Of a stretch of 64,000 nt of DNA, positions 40,148 to 50,395 are shown one piece after another (position 1 is the first letter of the stretch; each line of letters begins with the position of its first letter). The notes below the pieces were generated by a model. It did no database searches. It was given only the letters and a program-made list of their open reading frames with translations, and was not told the origin of the DNA. The position numbers and the translations under genes are program-made. This DNA comes from Gracilimonas sp. GTDB lineage: Bacteria > Bacteroidota > Rhodothermia > Balneolales > Balneolaceae. The stretch is from NCBI RefSeq assembly GCF_017641085.1, contig NZ_JAEPPI010000003.1, positions 62,001 through 126,000 of the forward strand, in the 5' to 3' direction.

Positions 40148-42499
40148 TTATTCACTTCTTAAACTTTCTACCGGTGGTGTAACCGAAGCTTTGATGGACT
40201 GCCAACTGACCGTTAACAGTGCAATCACCAATGCAGACATTCCGGCCAAAAAGAAAATCCGCGGTCCAATTTCAATGCGATAGGCAAAGTCAGCTAGCCA
40301 TCGACTCATAACAAACCAGGCAATAGGGATTGCTATAACAAGTGAAAGTGCAACCATTTTCAGAACTTCCATATTCAACATTAAAATGATTTGTTTAATA
40401 TCGGCTCCCATCACTTTGCGAATGCCAATTTCTTTAGTTCTTTGCCGGGTAGAATAGGTGGTAAGTCCAAATAATCCAAGACAGGCAATAAACAACGCAA
40501 GCAGGGTTAACCCTCCAAATACTTGCCCTAACTTTTGTTCGGCACCGTACTGGCGATCTAAATCGTCACTCAGGAAATAGTACCAGAAATGACTTCCAGG
40601 TGTTACGCTATTCCAAGTTTCTCTGATTTGAGATAGTGTTCGTTCTGAACTGCCTGCGCTCAGTTTAATGACAGCCATATTTATGTGATTGCTGACATGT
40701 ATGACAAGCGGCTCAATAGGGTTGTGAAGGGAAGCGTAATTAAAATCGTTGACCACGCCAATTACGCTTCCCTGTTTAGCAACTTCAAATGAGGAGCCAT
40801 CTTTACTAAAGTCATACCAGGATAATTCTTTGCCAATGGGGTCTTCCCAGCCAAAATAATTTACTGCAGCTTGATTGATTACAAAAGCCCGTGAAGCATC
40901 CGTTGAAACTTCTTCATCAAAACTTCTGCCCAAGGCCATTTCCATTCCAAGAGTTTCCATAAGGCCGGGGTTAACGCGAAGAGTACGTATAGTGGGTAAT
41001 GAGTCGGAAGCCATTCCCGTTGTTCGGATAGGATAAAGTGGCAGGCGCTGTCCCGGTACGTTATATGCTGCTGAAACTTGTTCTATTTCGGGCATCTTTT
41101 CCAGTTCTGCTTTCATAGCTTGATAATTCTCGGCTCCGGTAATGATGATTTTTTCATCGCTGAAACCCAGGTCCTTTTTCTGCATGAAATTCATTTGAGA
41201 ATAGACAGTTAAAGCTGCTACAATCAAAAAGATGGAAATTGCGAATTGAAAGACCACCAAACCTTTGCGAAGGTTTCCGCCTGAAGAAGAAGTCCTGCCC
41301 GTATTTTTTAATACATTAACGGGTTGGAAATTTGAAAGAAAAAATGCAGGATAGCTGCCTGATAATGTGCCAACTAAAAGAGCCAGCCCTACAAAGCCTG
41401 TAATAGCGATCCAGTTTTGCTGGTATGGCATTGACAGTGGGCTTCCTGTAAAGTTGCTGAAAAATGGCAGGCTGATCTCAACCAGAATTAGAGCCAGCGA
41501 CAAGCCCATTAAACTGAGCACAATCGCTTCTCCTAAGAACTGGCCAATCAGCTGACCACGTTGTGCCCCCAGGGTTTTTCGCATGCCCACTTCCTTTTTC
41601 CGCATGGTGGAATAGGCGGTAGATAAATTCATAAAGTTAATGCATGCAAGCACCAAAACAATGATAGCAATGGTTACCAGGATTACCACATAATTGAAAT
41701 TTCCGGTAGCAGCGATGTCTTTTTCAGCCTTTTCAAAATAGATATCATTCAGAGGCTGAAGTTGAGGAGTGAGAAAGTTATCTTCCGTGTACTTGTCGAA
41801 TGTAGATGCTATCGCAGTTTCAACCAGAGAAGGCGATACGTTTTCGGGAAGCAGGATGTAGGTATAGAATCCGGCCCAGGTCCAGTTTTCCATCATGCTG
41901 CCCATAAAAGTTTCAAGCAGTTCGATCGGAACCAAAAACTCGTAGCGGTGGTGAGAGTTTAAAGGCACGTTTTCAAATACGCCTGTTACTTCTAAGTCTC
42001 GTCCCCACATGGTGAGGGTCTTTCCAAGGGGATTCTCGGGGCCAAAATACTTCTCAGCCATAGACTTACTGATTACCATGCGATTTGGAGAAGAAAGGGC
42101 AGTTTCCTTATTTCCCAGAATCAGCGGATGTGTAAATACATCGAAGATGTCAGGGTCGGTAAAGGTGATATTTCTTTCCGCAAACTGTTTGTCCTCAGAA
42201 GTGATATCGGAAGGGGACTTGATCGGCCAGAATCGCACAACATTTGGGGCAATTTCCGGGTAGTCATTTTTGAGAGCAGGGGCTAAAGTAGGTGGAGTTG
42301 CGGCAACATCCCCATTCAATACGCGGTAGATTCGTTCGGAATCAGCGTGGTAATCGTCATAGCTGAGCTCATAGTTTACCCACAGGCCAATGATGATGCA
42401 GGCTGCAAGCCCTACTCCCAAACCCACGGTGTTGATGAAGGTGTATGATTTATTCTTCGCCAAATGGCGAAATGCAATCTTGATGTAATTTCTAATCAT
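40148..42499 (-). CDS. MacB/FtsX-like ABC permease P2
   Basis: This 783-aa permease has TM1 in residues ~20-42, extracytoplasmic MacB-PCD domains on both sides of the middle helices, and the two FtsX loop motifs EVGMRKTLGA and EIGIRKVMGA, ending in PPVESLRSE. It is the last permease before the ATPase at 39354, separated from it by hairpin R1 and from P3 by hairpin R2. It presumably forms a tripartite or lipoprotein-handling exporter with that ATPase. The substrate is unknown; it could equally pair with another permease as a heterodimer. Confidence 0.88.
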   Translation of the reverse strand: MIRNYIKIAFRHLAKNKSYTFINTVGLGVGLAACIIIGLWVNYELSYDDYHADSERIYRVLNGDVAATPPTLAPALKNDYPEIAPNVVRFWPIKSPSDITSEDKQFAERNITFTDPDIFDVFTHPLILGNKETALSSPNRMVISKSMAEKYFGPENPLGKTLTMWGRDLEVTGVFENVPLNSHHRYEFLVPIELLETFMGSMMENWTWAGFYTYILLPENVSPSLVETAIASTFDKYTEDNFLTPQLQPLNDIYFEKAEKDIAATGNFNYVVILVTIAIIVLVLACINFMNLSTAYSTMRKKEVGMRKTLGAQRGQLIGQFLGEAIVLSLMGLSLALILVEISLPFFSNFTGSPLSMPYQQNWIAITGFVGLALLVGTLSGSYPAFFLSNFQPVNVLKNTGRTSSSGGNLRKGLVVFQFAISIFLIVAALTVYSQMNFMQKKDLGFSDEKIIITGAENYQAMKAELEKMPEIEQVSAAYNVPGQRLPLYPIRTTGMASDSLPTIRTLRVNPGLMETLGMEMALGRSFDEEVSTDASRAFVINQAAVNYFGWEDPIGKELSWYDFSKDGSSFEVAKQGSVIGVVNDFNYASLHNPIEPLVIHVSNHINMAVIKLSAGSSERTLSQIRETWNSVTPGSHFWYYFLSDDLDRQYGAEQKLGQVFGGLTLLALFIACLGLFGLTTYSTRQRTKEIGIRKVMGADIKQIILMLNMEVLKMVALSLVIAIPIAWFVMSRWLADFAYRIEIGPRIFFLAGMSALVIALLTVSWQSIKASVTPPVESLRSE

Positions 42500-42513
42500 A
42501 ATCTTTTAGTACT

Positions 42514-42600
42514 AAGCAATCAGCCGTCAGCTATCAGCTTTCAGTTTTTATTCGATACCGGTAAAACTGAAAGCTGAAGTCTGTTAGCTGGCAGCTATTA
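42514..42600. repeat. Hairpin spacer R2
   Basis: Lies between P3 and P2. It differs from R1 by only a few bases over ~85 bp, including one in the loop, although the neighbouring permease genes are clearly diverged. Confidence 0.88.
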
Positions 42601-45066
42601 TTATTCACTTCTTAAACTGTCGGTTGGGTTAATTAAGGTTGCTTTAACGGATTGATAACTTACCGTAAACCACGCAACGGCAAGGGTAAGTAATCCTGAT
42701 AACAGGAAAATGCCAAATCCTAACTCGATTCGGTAGGCGAAATCCTGCAGCCAGGTACTCATGGCATACCAGGCAATCGGGGTCGCAATCACAAAAGCTA
42801 TGGCTACCAATTTGGTAAATTCCTTGTTCACTAAGAAAACGATATTACCGGAAGAGGCTCCTAACACTTTTCGGACTCCAATTTCTTTGGTTCGCCGGAT
42901 GACCATCAGCGAAGCAAGCCCGAACAGGCCAAGACAGGCAATGATGATAGCCAGTACTGATCCGGTGGTTACAATACGACTGAGCCGTCGTTCTTCCCGG
43001 TACTGATCATCCAGTGATTGATCGACGAAGGTATAATCGAACGGAACGCCCGGTGCTACCTGTGCCCATACTTCTCTCAGCTGACTTACTGTTTGAGATA
43101 AATTTCCCGTGGATAAGTTGAATGAGTATCGCGGGTCAAAAGAGTTTGAAATACCGAGGTCGGAAATTCCGCTAAACAGAATATCCGGGTTCATTACTAT
43201 AGCAAGCGGCTCTACCGGGGTATGCAACGACTCATAATGGAAATTTTCCACAACGCCGATCACCTCATGCTGATCGAATTCAGGTCCGGGAAGGCGTTGG
43301 CCGATGGGATTTTCCCAACCGAAATATTCAACGAGGGCTTCATTCACGATCATAGCCTGACGGGCATCAGAGGGATTTTCTTCAGAGAAATTACGCCCTT
43401 CCGTTACTTTAATTCCGAGAGTGGGGATGAAATCAGCATCCACAAAATTGCCATGAAAGTTTTTGGGTTGATCCTGATTATCTCTGAACCCCATCTGAAA
43501 CCAGCCCCCGGTTTGCACAGGAGTGAAGGAAGAAGTCGTTATTGAAGTAATTTCAGAGGAAGCTTTCAATTCATTGATAAGTATTTGCTTTCTCCGAATG
43601 CTTTGTTCAAAAATATCAGCCGGTGAGCTTTGAGGGGTATTGCTGATGCCGGATTCCAGCACCAAAACCTGGTCTTTCTGGTAACCGAGGTTTTTATTCT
43701 GAACATAATTCAGCTGCTGATGGATAGTAATGGTTCCTATAATCAGGGCAATAGAAAGTGAGAATTGAAAGACGACCATCACTTTTTGGAATCCCCCCTT
43801 TTCAGCAGACAGATTTAGACGACCTTTCAGCACTTCAATCGGGCGAAAACCGGAAAGGACAAGAGCAGGGTAAATGCCTGCTACCAGACTCACAGCTAAA
43901 GCAGTAAGCAGTAACACTCCCAGTGTTCCTGCTCCATAAGAAATAGTAAGCTCGGTTCCGGAAAGATCATTGAAAAAGGGAAGAAGAAGTTCAGCAAAGG
44001 TGATCCCAATCAAAAAGGCAATCAGCGTCATCATCAAGGCTTCACCCCAAAACTGATACATCAGATGTTGCCGGATGGCTCCGATGGTTTTCCGGATTCC
44101 AACTTCCTTAGCTCTTGAGGTAGATTTACTGATCGAAAGGGTCATGAAATTAACGCAGGCTATCAGCAGAATCAGAAAGGCGATGGCTGCAAGGATGTAG
44201 GAATATACCGGATCGCTGACGCTGGCTTGGGCTGAAGGAAATTCGGTGTTAAGGTGAATGTCGATCAAAAGCTGGAGGCCTACTTTATAATCCTGATTGG
44301 TGAAGAAATCCTCCCCAAATACGCCTTTCATCATGGAATCAAACTTTTCATTCAGTTCGTCCGGGTTTGTGCCTTCCTGCAATGTCAGATAGGTGCTGCC
44401 AAAAATGTTGAACCAGCTGTTTCGGCCACGTTCGCTAATCAGGGTCTCCAGGTTTTGGTCAGGCATCAGGATTCGGTAATCCAGACTGGAATTGGCCGGG
44501 GGATTTTCAACCACACCGGTTATGGTGAACTGTTTGTACTCATCGGTCAGCCTTATGGACAGGGTTTTTTGAAGTGGGTCTTGGTTGCCGAAAAAACGGT
44601 TGGCAGTTGCCTCAGAAATCACAATGGAAGACGGATTCATAAATAAATTGTCAGGATCGCCCTGCAGGATTTCAAAGTCAAAAATTTGAAAGAAATCTTC
44701 ATTCACTACCAAGATGTTTTCATCAAAGGGAGCCTGAGCATCGGGGGTTTTTACCAGATTGCTGAAGCTGAACATGTAGGTCAGGTGCTCAACTTCCGGA
44801 ATGTTATCTCTGAGGGTTGGGCCCAGGATTACAGGCGTGGCTGTATTCAGTAATTCCCTGCCTTCAGGTGTGGTCTCGTTTACCCAAGCCCGGTAAGTAC
44901 GGTCTGCTTTAGAATGAAATTCATCATAGCTCCACTCATTTTGAACATACAGGGCAATAAGAATGCAGCACGCCACACCCACAGCCAGTCCAAATATATT
45001 GATGGATGAATACACCTTGTTCTTGAACAAGTTCCGAAATGCGATTTTAAAGTAATTTTTCAGCAT
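42601..45066 (-). CDS. MacB/FtsX-like ABC permease P3
   Basis: This 821-aa permease is the longest of the series. TM1 is in residues ~20-43 (INIFGLAVGVACCILIALYV), the FtsX motifs are EVGIRKTIGA and EIGVRKVLGA, and the end reads NPTDSLRSE. The extracytoplasmic regions are the most variable part compared with P2 and P4. It lies between hairpins R2 and R3 in the P5-P2 run. As with its neighbours no substrate can be assigned. Confidence 0.88.
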   Translation of the reverse strand: MLKNYFKIAFRNLFKNKVYSSINIFGLAVGVACCILIALYVQNEWSYDEFHSKADRTYRAWVNETTPEGRELLNTATPVILGPTLRDNIPEVEHLTYMFSFSNLVKTPDAQAPFDENILVVNEDFFQIFDFEILQGDPDNLFMNPSSIVISEATANRFFGNQDPLQKTLSIRLTDEYKQFTITGVVENPPANSSLDYRILMPDQNLETLISERGRNSWFNIFGSTYLTLQEGTNPDELNEKFDSMMKGVFGEDFFTNQDYKVGLQLLIDIHLNTEFPSAQASVSDPVYSYILAAIAFLILLIACVNFMTLSISKSTSRAKEVGIRKTIGAIRQHLMYQFWGEALMMTLIAFLIGITFAELLLPFFNDLSGTELTISYGAGTLGVLLLTALAVSLVAGIYPALVLSGFRPIEVLKGRLNLSAEKGGFQKVMVVFQFSLSIALIIGTITIHQQLNYVQNKNLGYQKDQVLVLESGISNTPQSSPADIFEQSIRRKQILINELKASSEITSITTSSFTPVQTGGWFQMGFRDNQDQPKNFHGNFVDADFIPTLGIKVTEGRNFSEENPSDARQAMIVNEALVEYFGWENPIGQRLPGPEFDQHEVIGVVENFHYESLHTPVEPLAIVMNPDILFSGISDLGISNSFDPRYSFNLSTGNLSQTVSQLREVWAQVAPGVPFDYTFVDQSLDDQYREERRLSRIVTTGSVLAIIIACLGLFGLASLMVIRRTKEIGVRKVLGASSGNIVFLVNKEFTKLVAIAFVIATPIAWYAMSTWLQDFAYRIELGFGIFLLSGLLTLAVAWFTVSYQSVKATLINPTDSLRSE

Positions 45067-45079
45067 AGTATATAATTTT

Positions 45080-45164
45080 GAGCTTTCAGCCGTCAGCTAT
45101 CAGCCTACAGTTTTAACGAGATCGGTAAACTGTAAGCTGAAGCCTGATAGCTGACAGCTATTAT
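45080..45164. repeat. Hairpin spacer R3
   Basis: Lies between P4 and P3. The inner stem is CAGCCTACAGTTT facing AAACTGTAAGCTG. Relative to R1 a T-A pair has become A-T on both arms, a compensatory change, with one C-A mismatch elsewhere. Confidence 0.85.
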
Positions 45165-47618
45165 TTATTCATTTCTTAAACTGTTGACGGGATTGGTTAA
45201 GGCTGCTTTTACAGATTGCCAGCTTACGGTTGCAATGGCAATGCCGAGCGTGATTAATCCCGATAAAAGGAAAACAGACATTCCTAAATCAGTTCGGTAG
45301 GTAAACTGCTGCAGCCATTGTTGCATAACCAGGTATGCAATAGGTATGGAAATCATGAAACTGACTAAAATCAGTGCCATAAATTCTTTGGACATAAGGC
45401 GAAGGATAGATGCAATATCCGCCCCCAATACTTTCCGGATTCCAATTTCTTTGGCTCTTTTCTCGGCACTGAATGCAGAAAGTCCGAACAGCCCCAGGCA
45501 GGCTATTAAAATGGCCAGCACTGAGAAGGTACTCATCAGGTTTTGCACCCTGTTTTCAGCACGGTACATCCGGTCGAACTGCTGATCCAGGAATGCATAA
45601 TTGAACGGTTGTTCAGGAGCTCGGGCGGTCCATTCTGCTTCCAGAACGGCCAGCACTTCACTGATATTTGCATCAGCAAAACGGAAGGCCACATTGCCCG
45701 ATGAACGCTGGTTAAACAAACCCAATGGGGACACGTTTTCGCGCAACGACTCAAAATTGAAGTCCCTGACTACGCCCACAATTTCATAAGACAGCGTTTT
45801 GGATTGATCGATTGATCCATCTTCGTGGTTCATTGCAAAGGTTGAAATACTCTTGCCAACCGGGTCTTGGAGGTCTAATCGCTGAACAGCTGTTTCATTG
45901 AGGATTACGGCTTGCTTGTCCATTGCCCGATTCTCAGAAAAGTTTCTTCCCTCCACGATCTCCATTTTCAGCGTTGGGATGTAGTTTTCATCCACCTCCC
46001 ATGTTTGCATGCTCACGGTGTTATTCTGTGTGGGTGATTTTCCCTCCGGCCAATAAGCCAGGTCATTCAAGGAATATCCATCAACGGGAAAGAAACTGGA
46101 GATGGTGGCGGATTTAATGAATGAGTTTTTCAACACATCGTCTCTAAAAGAATCGACTCCGTTGCTGCTTCCGATAGCATAGGCGTCTTCAACGATTACT
46201 ACCCGGTCTTTCTCAAATCCAATGTTTCTATTCTGAATAAATTGCAGCTGGTCGTTGATGACAAGAAGTCCGGCAATAATTACGATGGAAATGGAAAACT
46301 GAAATACCACCAATCCCTTTCTGAACAAACCATGGCCTTTGCGCTCCAGATGGGTGTCTTTAAGTACTTTTACGGGTTGAAATGAAGACAGCATCGCCGC
46401 AGGATATGCCCCTGCAAGCAAGCCGGTGATGATGACAATACCCAGCATGCCCAGGCTTAAGGGAAGGTTGGTGAAATACTGCGAACTTATGGTTCTCCCG
46501 GCTATATCGCTGAAATAGGGCAGGGTAAGTTCAACAAAAAACAGGGCGACAATTAAAGCCAGAAAACTGAGCAGAAGGGATTCCATCAAAAATTGGCCGG
46601 CCAATGTGGAACGGTCAGATCCCAGGCTTTTTCGAACACCGACTTCTTTTGCTCGTTTTGCTGATCGCGCAGTAGAAAGGTTCATGAAGTTGATGCAGGC
46701 CAGCAGCAGGATAAAAACGGCCAATCCGGAAAAAATATATACATAAGTAATGCTTCCGTTTGCCTTAAACTCTCCGGTGAGGCTGGAATGAAGGTGAATG
46801 TCCTCCAAAGCCTGTAATCTGTAATCGGCACGATTTCCGGCTTCTTCAAATTCTTTCATTGTAATTCCCATAAACTGAAGAAGCTGGGGCTCTATGTATG
46901 TTTTCTTGATGTACTCGAAGTTCTGTTCAAAAGCTTCTGGGGCGGTATTTTCGCTAAGCAGCAGGTAGGTTCTGAAGTTATTACTCAGCCACACATTGTT
47001 GTTGGCTTCATCGATTGTTGCCATCGAAATCAAAAAGTTGAAATGAAAGTGAGAGGTATTCGGCATGGTTTCGTACACGCCGGTAATTTCCATATCAAAA
47101 TCATCCTGTATGGTAAGGGTCTCGCCCACCACATCGGCGCGGCCAAAATACTTCCGGGCCATTTCTTCACTAATGGCAACCGTTTGTGGCTGTGTCAAAG
47201 CATGATCCGGTTTCCCATAGAGAAAGGGGATGGTGAATACATCAAAAACGGAGGAATCGGCAAACACAAAGCCACTTTCACGATAGTTTTTTCCTTCTTT
47301 TTTGATCAGGTAAGAACCACGCGGACGGAAACGGGTCATAGCCTCAACTTCAGGATAAAGCTCCTTAAGGGTAGGTCCCATTGGTGCAGAGGTAGAGGCG
47401 AGTTCGATAAAGTTGCCACCGAAATCGATGTGGGAGGTTACCCGGTAAATACGATCTGAGTTTGAATGATGTTTATCGTAAGAAAGCTCATGCGTTACGT
47501 ACAGCAAGATCACAATACAGGTCGCCAAGCCCACAGCCAATCCAATGATATTGACCGAGGAATAGACTTTATTTTTGAACAAGTTCCGGAATGCGATTTT
47601 GAAGTAGTTTTTTAGCAT
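45165..47618 (-). CDS. MacB/FtsX-like ABC permease P4
   Basis: This 817-aa permease has TM1 in residues ~20-43 (VNIIGLAVGLATCIVILLYV), FtsX motifs EVGVRKSLGS and EIGIRKVLGA, and ends NPVNSLRNE. Its start region (MLKNYFKIAFRNLFKNKVYSS) is almost identical to that of P3, while the extracytoplasmic domains differ strongly. This suggests a tandem duplication followed by divergence of the substrate- or partner-facing parts. It stands between hairpins R3 and R4. Confidence 0.88.
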   Translation of the reverse strand: MLKNYFKIAFRNLFKNKVYSSVNIIGLAVGLATCIVILLYVTHELSYDKHHSNSDRIYRVTSHIDFGGNFIELASTSAPMGPTLKELYPEVEAMTRFRPRGSYLIKKEGKNYRESGFVFADSSVFDVFTIPFLYGKPDHALTQPQTVAISEEMARKYFGRADVVGETLTIQDDFDMEITGVYETMPNTSHFHFNFLISMATIDEANNNVWLSNNFRTYLLLSENTAPEAFEQNFEYIKKTYIEPQLLQFMGITMKEFEEAGNRADYRLQALEDIHLHSSLTGEFKANGSITYVYIFSGLAVFILLLACINFMNLSTARSAKRAKEVGVRKSLGSDRSTLAGQFLMESLLLSFLALIVALFFVELTLPYFSDIAGRTISSQYFTNLPLSLGMLGIVIITGLLAGAYPAAMLSSFQPVKVLKDTHLERKGHGLFRKGLVVFQFSISIVIIAGLLVINDQLQFIQNRNIGFEKDRVVIVEDAYAIGSSNGVDSFRDDVLKNSFIKSATISSFFPVDGYSLNDLAYWPEGKSPTQNNTVSMQTWEVDENYIPTLKMEIVEGRNFSENRAMDKQAVILNETAVQRLDLQDPVGKSISTFAMNHEDGSIDQSKTLSYEIVGVVRDFNFESLRENVSPLGLFNQRSSGNVAFRFADANISEVLAVLEAEWTARAPEQPFNYAFLDQQFDRMYRAENRVQNLMSTFSVLAILIACLGLFGLSAFSAEKRAKEIGIRKVLGADIASILRLMSKEFMALILVSFMISIPIAYLVMQQWLQQFTYRTDLGMSVFLLSGLITLGIAIATVSWQSVKAALTNPVNSLRNE

Positions 47619-47631
47619 GGTATTTAATTTT

Positions 47632-47722
47632 GAGCTTTCAGCCGTCAGCCGTCAGCTATCAGCTTTAAGTTTTATCGAGATTGATAAACTGTAAGCTGAT
47701 GTCTGATAGCTGACAGCTATTT
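47632..47722. repeat. Hairpin spacer R4
   Basis: Lies between P5 and P4. It has a duplicated CAGCCGT word at the left arm and two mismatches in the inner stem, so it is the least perfect hairpin of the family. Confidence 0.8.
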
Positions 47723-50107
47723 TCATTCACTTCTTAAACTTTTTACAGGGTTTGCAAGTGCTGCTTTTATTGTTTGATATGAAATAGTGCTTATGGCGAT
47801 TACAAGAGAAACGAAACCGGCCAGCAGGAACACCCACCACGGGATAGGGACACGGTAGGCAAATTCCTGCAGCCAGTTTTGAATTGCGAAATAACATATG
47901 GGAATGCTTATCAGGAAAGCGATCCCGACCAGGAGTGAGAATTCCGAAGAAAGCAACCAAGTAATTTGTGAGGCCTTCGCTCCAAGTATTTTTCGCACTC
48001 CGATTTCTTTACTACGGCGCTGAATCATATAGGTGATTAGCCCATATAAGCCCATGCAGGCGACTATAATGGTTAAAATGGTAAAGACAGTTAGCAGCTT
48101 TAGAAAGCGCTGATCGGCCTGGTATAATTGATTGAGATGCTCATCAAGGAAAACGAAGCTAAAGGGGAAATCCGGGACCACGCTTTTCCAGCTTTCCTGT
48201 AAGGAGGCAACAGCTTGAGAAAGGTTGCCGGGTTGTAACCGGACAAATACTTTTTCCATGTTGGTTGGTGGAATGTACATGACCAGCGGCTGTATTTGAC
48301 GGTGTAAGGAAGCAAAGTGGAAATCTTCAGCAACACCAATCACGTATCCGTCCATAATGTCGCTAACTCTGAGTTCTTTGCCAATGGGATTTCCCCAACC
48401 CAGTGCTTTAGCAGCCGATTGGTTGATGACGATACCGTCAGCAGAGTCGGTGGCAAAAGAAGGGTCGAACGAACGTCCCTCGGCCATTTTGATATCCATC
48501 GTTTCGAAATAATCGAAATGCACACCGTAGATATTCATGGGATAACCTTCAGGGTCATCCCCTGGAGAGAAAACAGGAACAGTTCCGTTTCTTCCATCCA
48601 GTAAGCCGGCTCCTAAACTGGCATTTATAACATGGCGGTTTTGCTGTAATTCATTTTTAATGGTTGGAAATCTGCGGGTCAGCTCCTCGCCATTCATATG
48701 TAAAACAACAACCTGCTCTTCATTAAACCCCAGGTCTTTTGATTGAATGAATTGAATTTGGTTTCGGATGATTAAACTTCCCGCAATTAGTACAATGGCG
48801 ATTACAAACTGACCTACAACCAATATCTTTCGGATGGAGAACACCGAACTTCCGGTTTCTATCGAGCCCTTTAAAGCTTTTGAGGGGCGGAAGTTTGAAA
48901 TCATGAAAGAGGGATAGAATCCTGCCAGTACTCCGACAATTACCGAAAGCGCTAAAAGGGTCGGAACCAGGTAAAGGTAGCTTCCAGCTTCCAGACTCAA
49001 TTCCATATCTAATAACGAAGAGGCGGCTTGTAACACCGGTTCAAGAAAAAGAAGGGCTATGCAGATACTTAATAGCGTCAACAGAACCGATTCAAAAATA
49101 AATTGCCCCATCAGGGACGTGCGCTTAGCACCTAAAGTTTTGCGTACGCCCACTTCTTTACCTCTTCGGATAGCCTGAGCGGTTGAAAGGTTCATATAAT
49201 TAAAACAGGCGATTATCAGTAGAAAGAGGGCGATGGCCGACAGCCCGAAAATATAGGCCCGGTTACCAACCCGCATATCTTCAGAAGCATTTCTGAGGTT
49301 TGAGGCAAGGTAGATTTCATCCAGGGGCTGCAGGTGTAAAATCCGGTTCTCACCGATATCTTCTCCCATGTTGGTGACCAAAAAATCGTCAAAATGGGCA
49401 GCTACTTGCTCAGGGTCAGCCTGTTGCGATAATTTCACGTAGGTGTAGAACGAAACCCATCCCCAGCTGTCAAGAGTAACAGGGTAACCACGGGGGACTT
49501 CAAAAGTGTCGAAGGAGATGATGAAATCGAAATTGAGGTGGGTATTAGAGGGAATTTCTTCAAATACTCCTGTAACTGTTAGCGAGATTTGATTGTCCAA
49601 AAGCAAAGTCTTGCCCATCGGGTCTTCATCTCCAAAATACTTTTGGGCCATTGGAGCGGTAATCACTACGGAATTAATGTCTTTTAGTGCCTTGGCTGGA
49701 TTGCCTTGAGAAAGAGAAAAATCGAATATGCTTAACAAGGTAGAGTCGGCATAGGCTACATTGTATTCATAAAACTGACGGTTTTTGTAGCTGAGAATGT
49801 TGGAGTCAGGGAATCGCAACCGCACGGCTTGTTCAATCTCCGGAAAACTCTCAACTAAAGCAGGACCCATAGGAGGCGAAGTAGTAGCAAAATGCCGGGC
49901 ACCGGGACGGTTTATTTCCTGGAATGTAAGCCGATAAATCTGATCCGCATTGGTATGGAAATTATCTACACTCAGCTCAGCACGGACAAACAAAAAAATT
50001 ACTATGCAGCAAAGAAGAGCCACACTCAGCCCGAAAATGTTGATGATCGAATTTTCTTTATTTCTGTAGAAATTCCGAAAGGCTATTTTAAAGTAATTCT
50101 TCAGCAT
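47723..50107 (-). CDS. MacB/FtsX-like ABC permease P5
   Basis: This 794-aa permease has TM1 in residues ~20-44, FtsX motifs EVGVRKTLGA and EIGVRKILGA and ends NPVKSLRSE. It is the first gene of the run P5-P4-P3-P2-ATPase: the promoter with tandem dyads (site 2) lies 95-200 bp upstream of its start. No other promoter-like feature is visible between it and the ATPase, so the run may be one long transcript interrupted by hairpins. Confidence 0.88.
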   Translation of the reverse strand: MLKNYFKIAFRNFYRNKENSIINIFGLSVALLCCIVIFLFVRAELSVDNFHTNADQIYRLTFQEINRPGARHFATTSPPMGPALVESFPEIEQAVRLRFPDSNILSYKNRQFYEYNVAYADSTLLSIFDFSLSQGNPAKALKDINSVVITAPMAQKYFGDEDPMGKTLLLDNQISLTVTGVFEEIPSNTHLNFDFIISFDTFEVPRGYPVTLDSWGWVSFYTYVKLSQQADPEQVAAHFDDFLVTNMGEDIGENRILHLQPLDEIYLASNLRNASEDMRVGNRAYIFGLSAIALFLLIIACFNYMNLSTAQAIRRGKEVGVRKTLGAKRTSLMGQFIFESVLLTLLSICIALLFLEPVLQAASSLLDMELSLEAGSYLYLVPTLLALSVIVGVLAGFYPSFMISNFRPSKALKGSIETGSSVFSIRKILVVGQFVIAIVLIAGSLIIRNQIQFIQSKDLGFNEEQVVVLHMNGEELTRRFPTIKNELQQNRHVINASLGAGLLDGRNGTVPVFSPGDDPEGYPMNIYGVHFDYFETMDIKMAEGRSFDPSFATDSADGIVINQSAAKALGWGNPIGKELRVSDIMDGYVIGVAEDFHFASLHRQIQPLVMYIPPTNMEKVFVRLQPGNLSQAVASLQESWKSVVPDFPFSFVFLDEHLNQLYQADQRFLKLLTVFTILTIIVACMGLYGLITYMIQRRSKEIGVRKILGAKASQITWLLSSEFSLLVGIAFLISIPICYFAIQNWLQEFAYRVPIPWWVFLLAGFVSLVIAISTISYQTIKAALANPVKSLRSE

Positions 50108-50123
50108 GGTATAAAGTTTCTAT

Positions 50124-50180
50124 GTGTGAACGTATTTAAGTGTTTATGCACGTTCGCACCTAAACACTTAAACACGTCTA
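50124..50180. repeat. Palindromic spacer with TTAAGTGTTTA words
   Basis: TTTAAGTGTTTA and TAAACACTTAAA face each other around a GC-rich loop, with partly matching outer words (GTGTGAACGT and ACGTTCGCAC inside the loop). It lies in the predicted leader of P5. Confidence 0.7.
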
Positions 50181-50201
50181 CAACTAATTATACACTGGGT
50201 A

Positions 50202-50307
50202 ATCAACTATCATACCAAACCGGGAAAAGATCTTTAAAACAGCGTTAAGGGCATTTTTGAGGGTAATACCTGTTCACTTTCAAACACCGGGTGTGCGATT
50301 ATGGACA
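50202..50307 (-). promoter_or_regulatory. Sigma-54-like promoter with tandem UAS, site 2
   Basis: On the minus strand TGGTATGATAGTTGAT (50202-50217) is a -24/-12-like element. After 53 bp come dyads TGTTCACTTTCAAACA (50271) and TGTGCGATTATGGACA (50292), 21 bp apart, on the plus strand. The arrangement is identical in spacing to sites 1 and 3. It would drive P5 and the genes after it. Confidence 0.78.
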
Positions 50308-50313
50308 GTGAGG

Positions 50314-50395
50314 TTAGCCGGCAGCTATCAGACTTCAGCTTTCAGTTTATTCTCTATGGATTTAAACTGAAAGCTGATAGCTGTCTGCTGAGAGC
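50314..50395. repeat. Hairpin spacer R5
   Basis: Lies after the P6 stop. CAGCTTTCAGTTT faces AAACTGAAAGCTG, with further pairing of CAGCTATCAG and CTGATAGCTG-like words. It is followed on the left by the dyads of site 2. Confidence 0.85.
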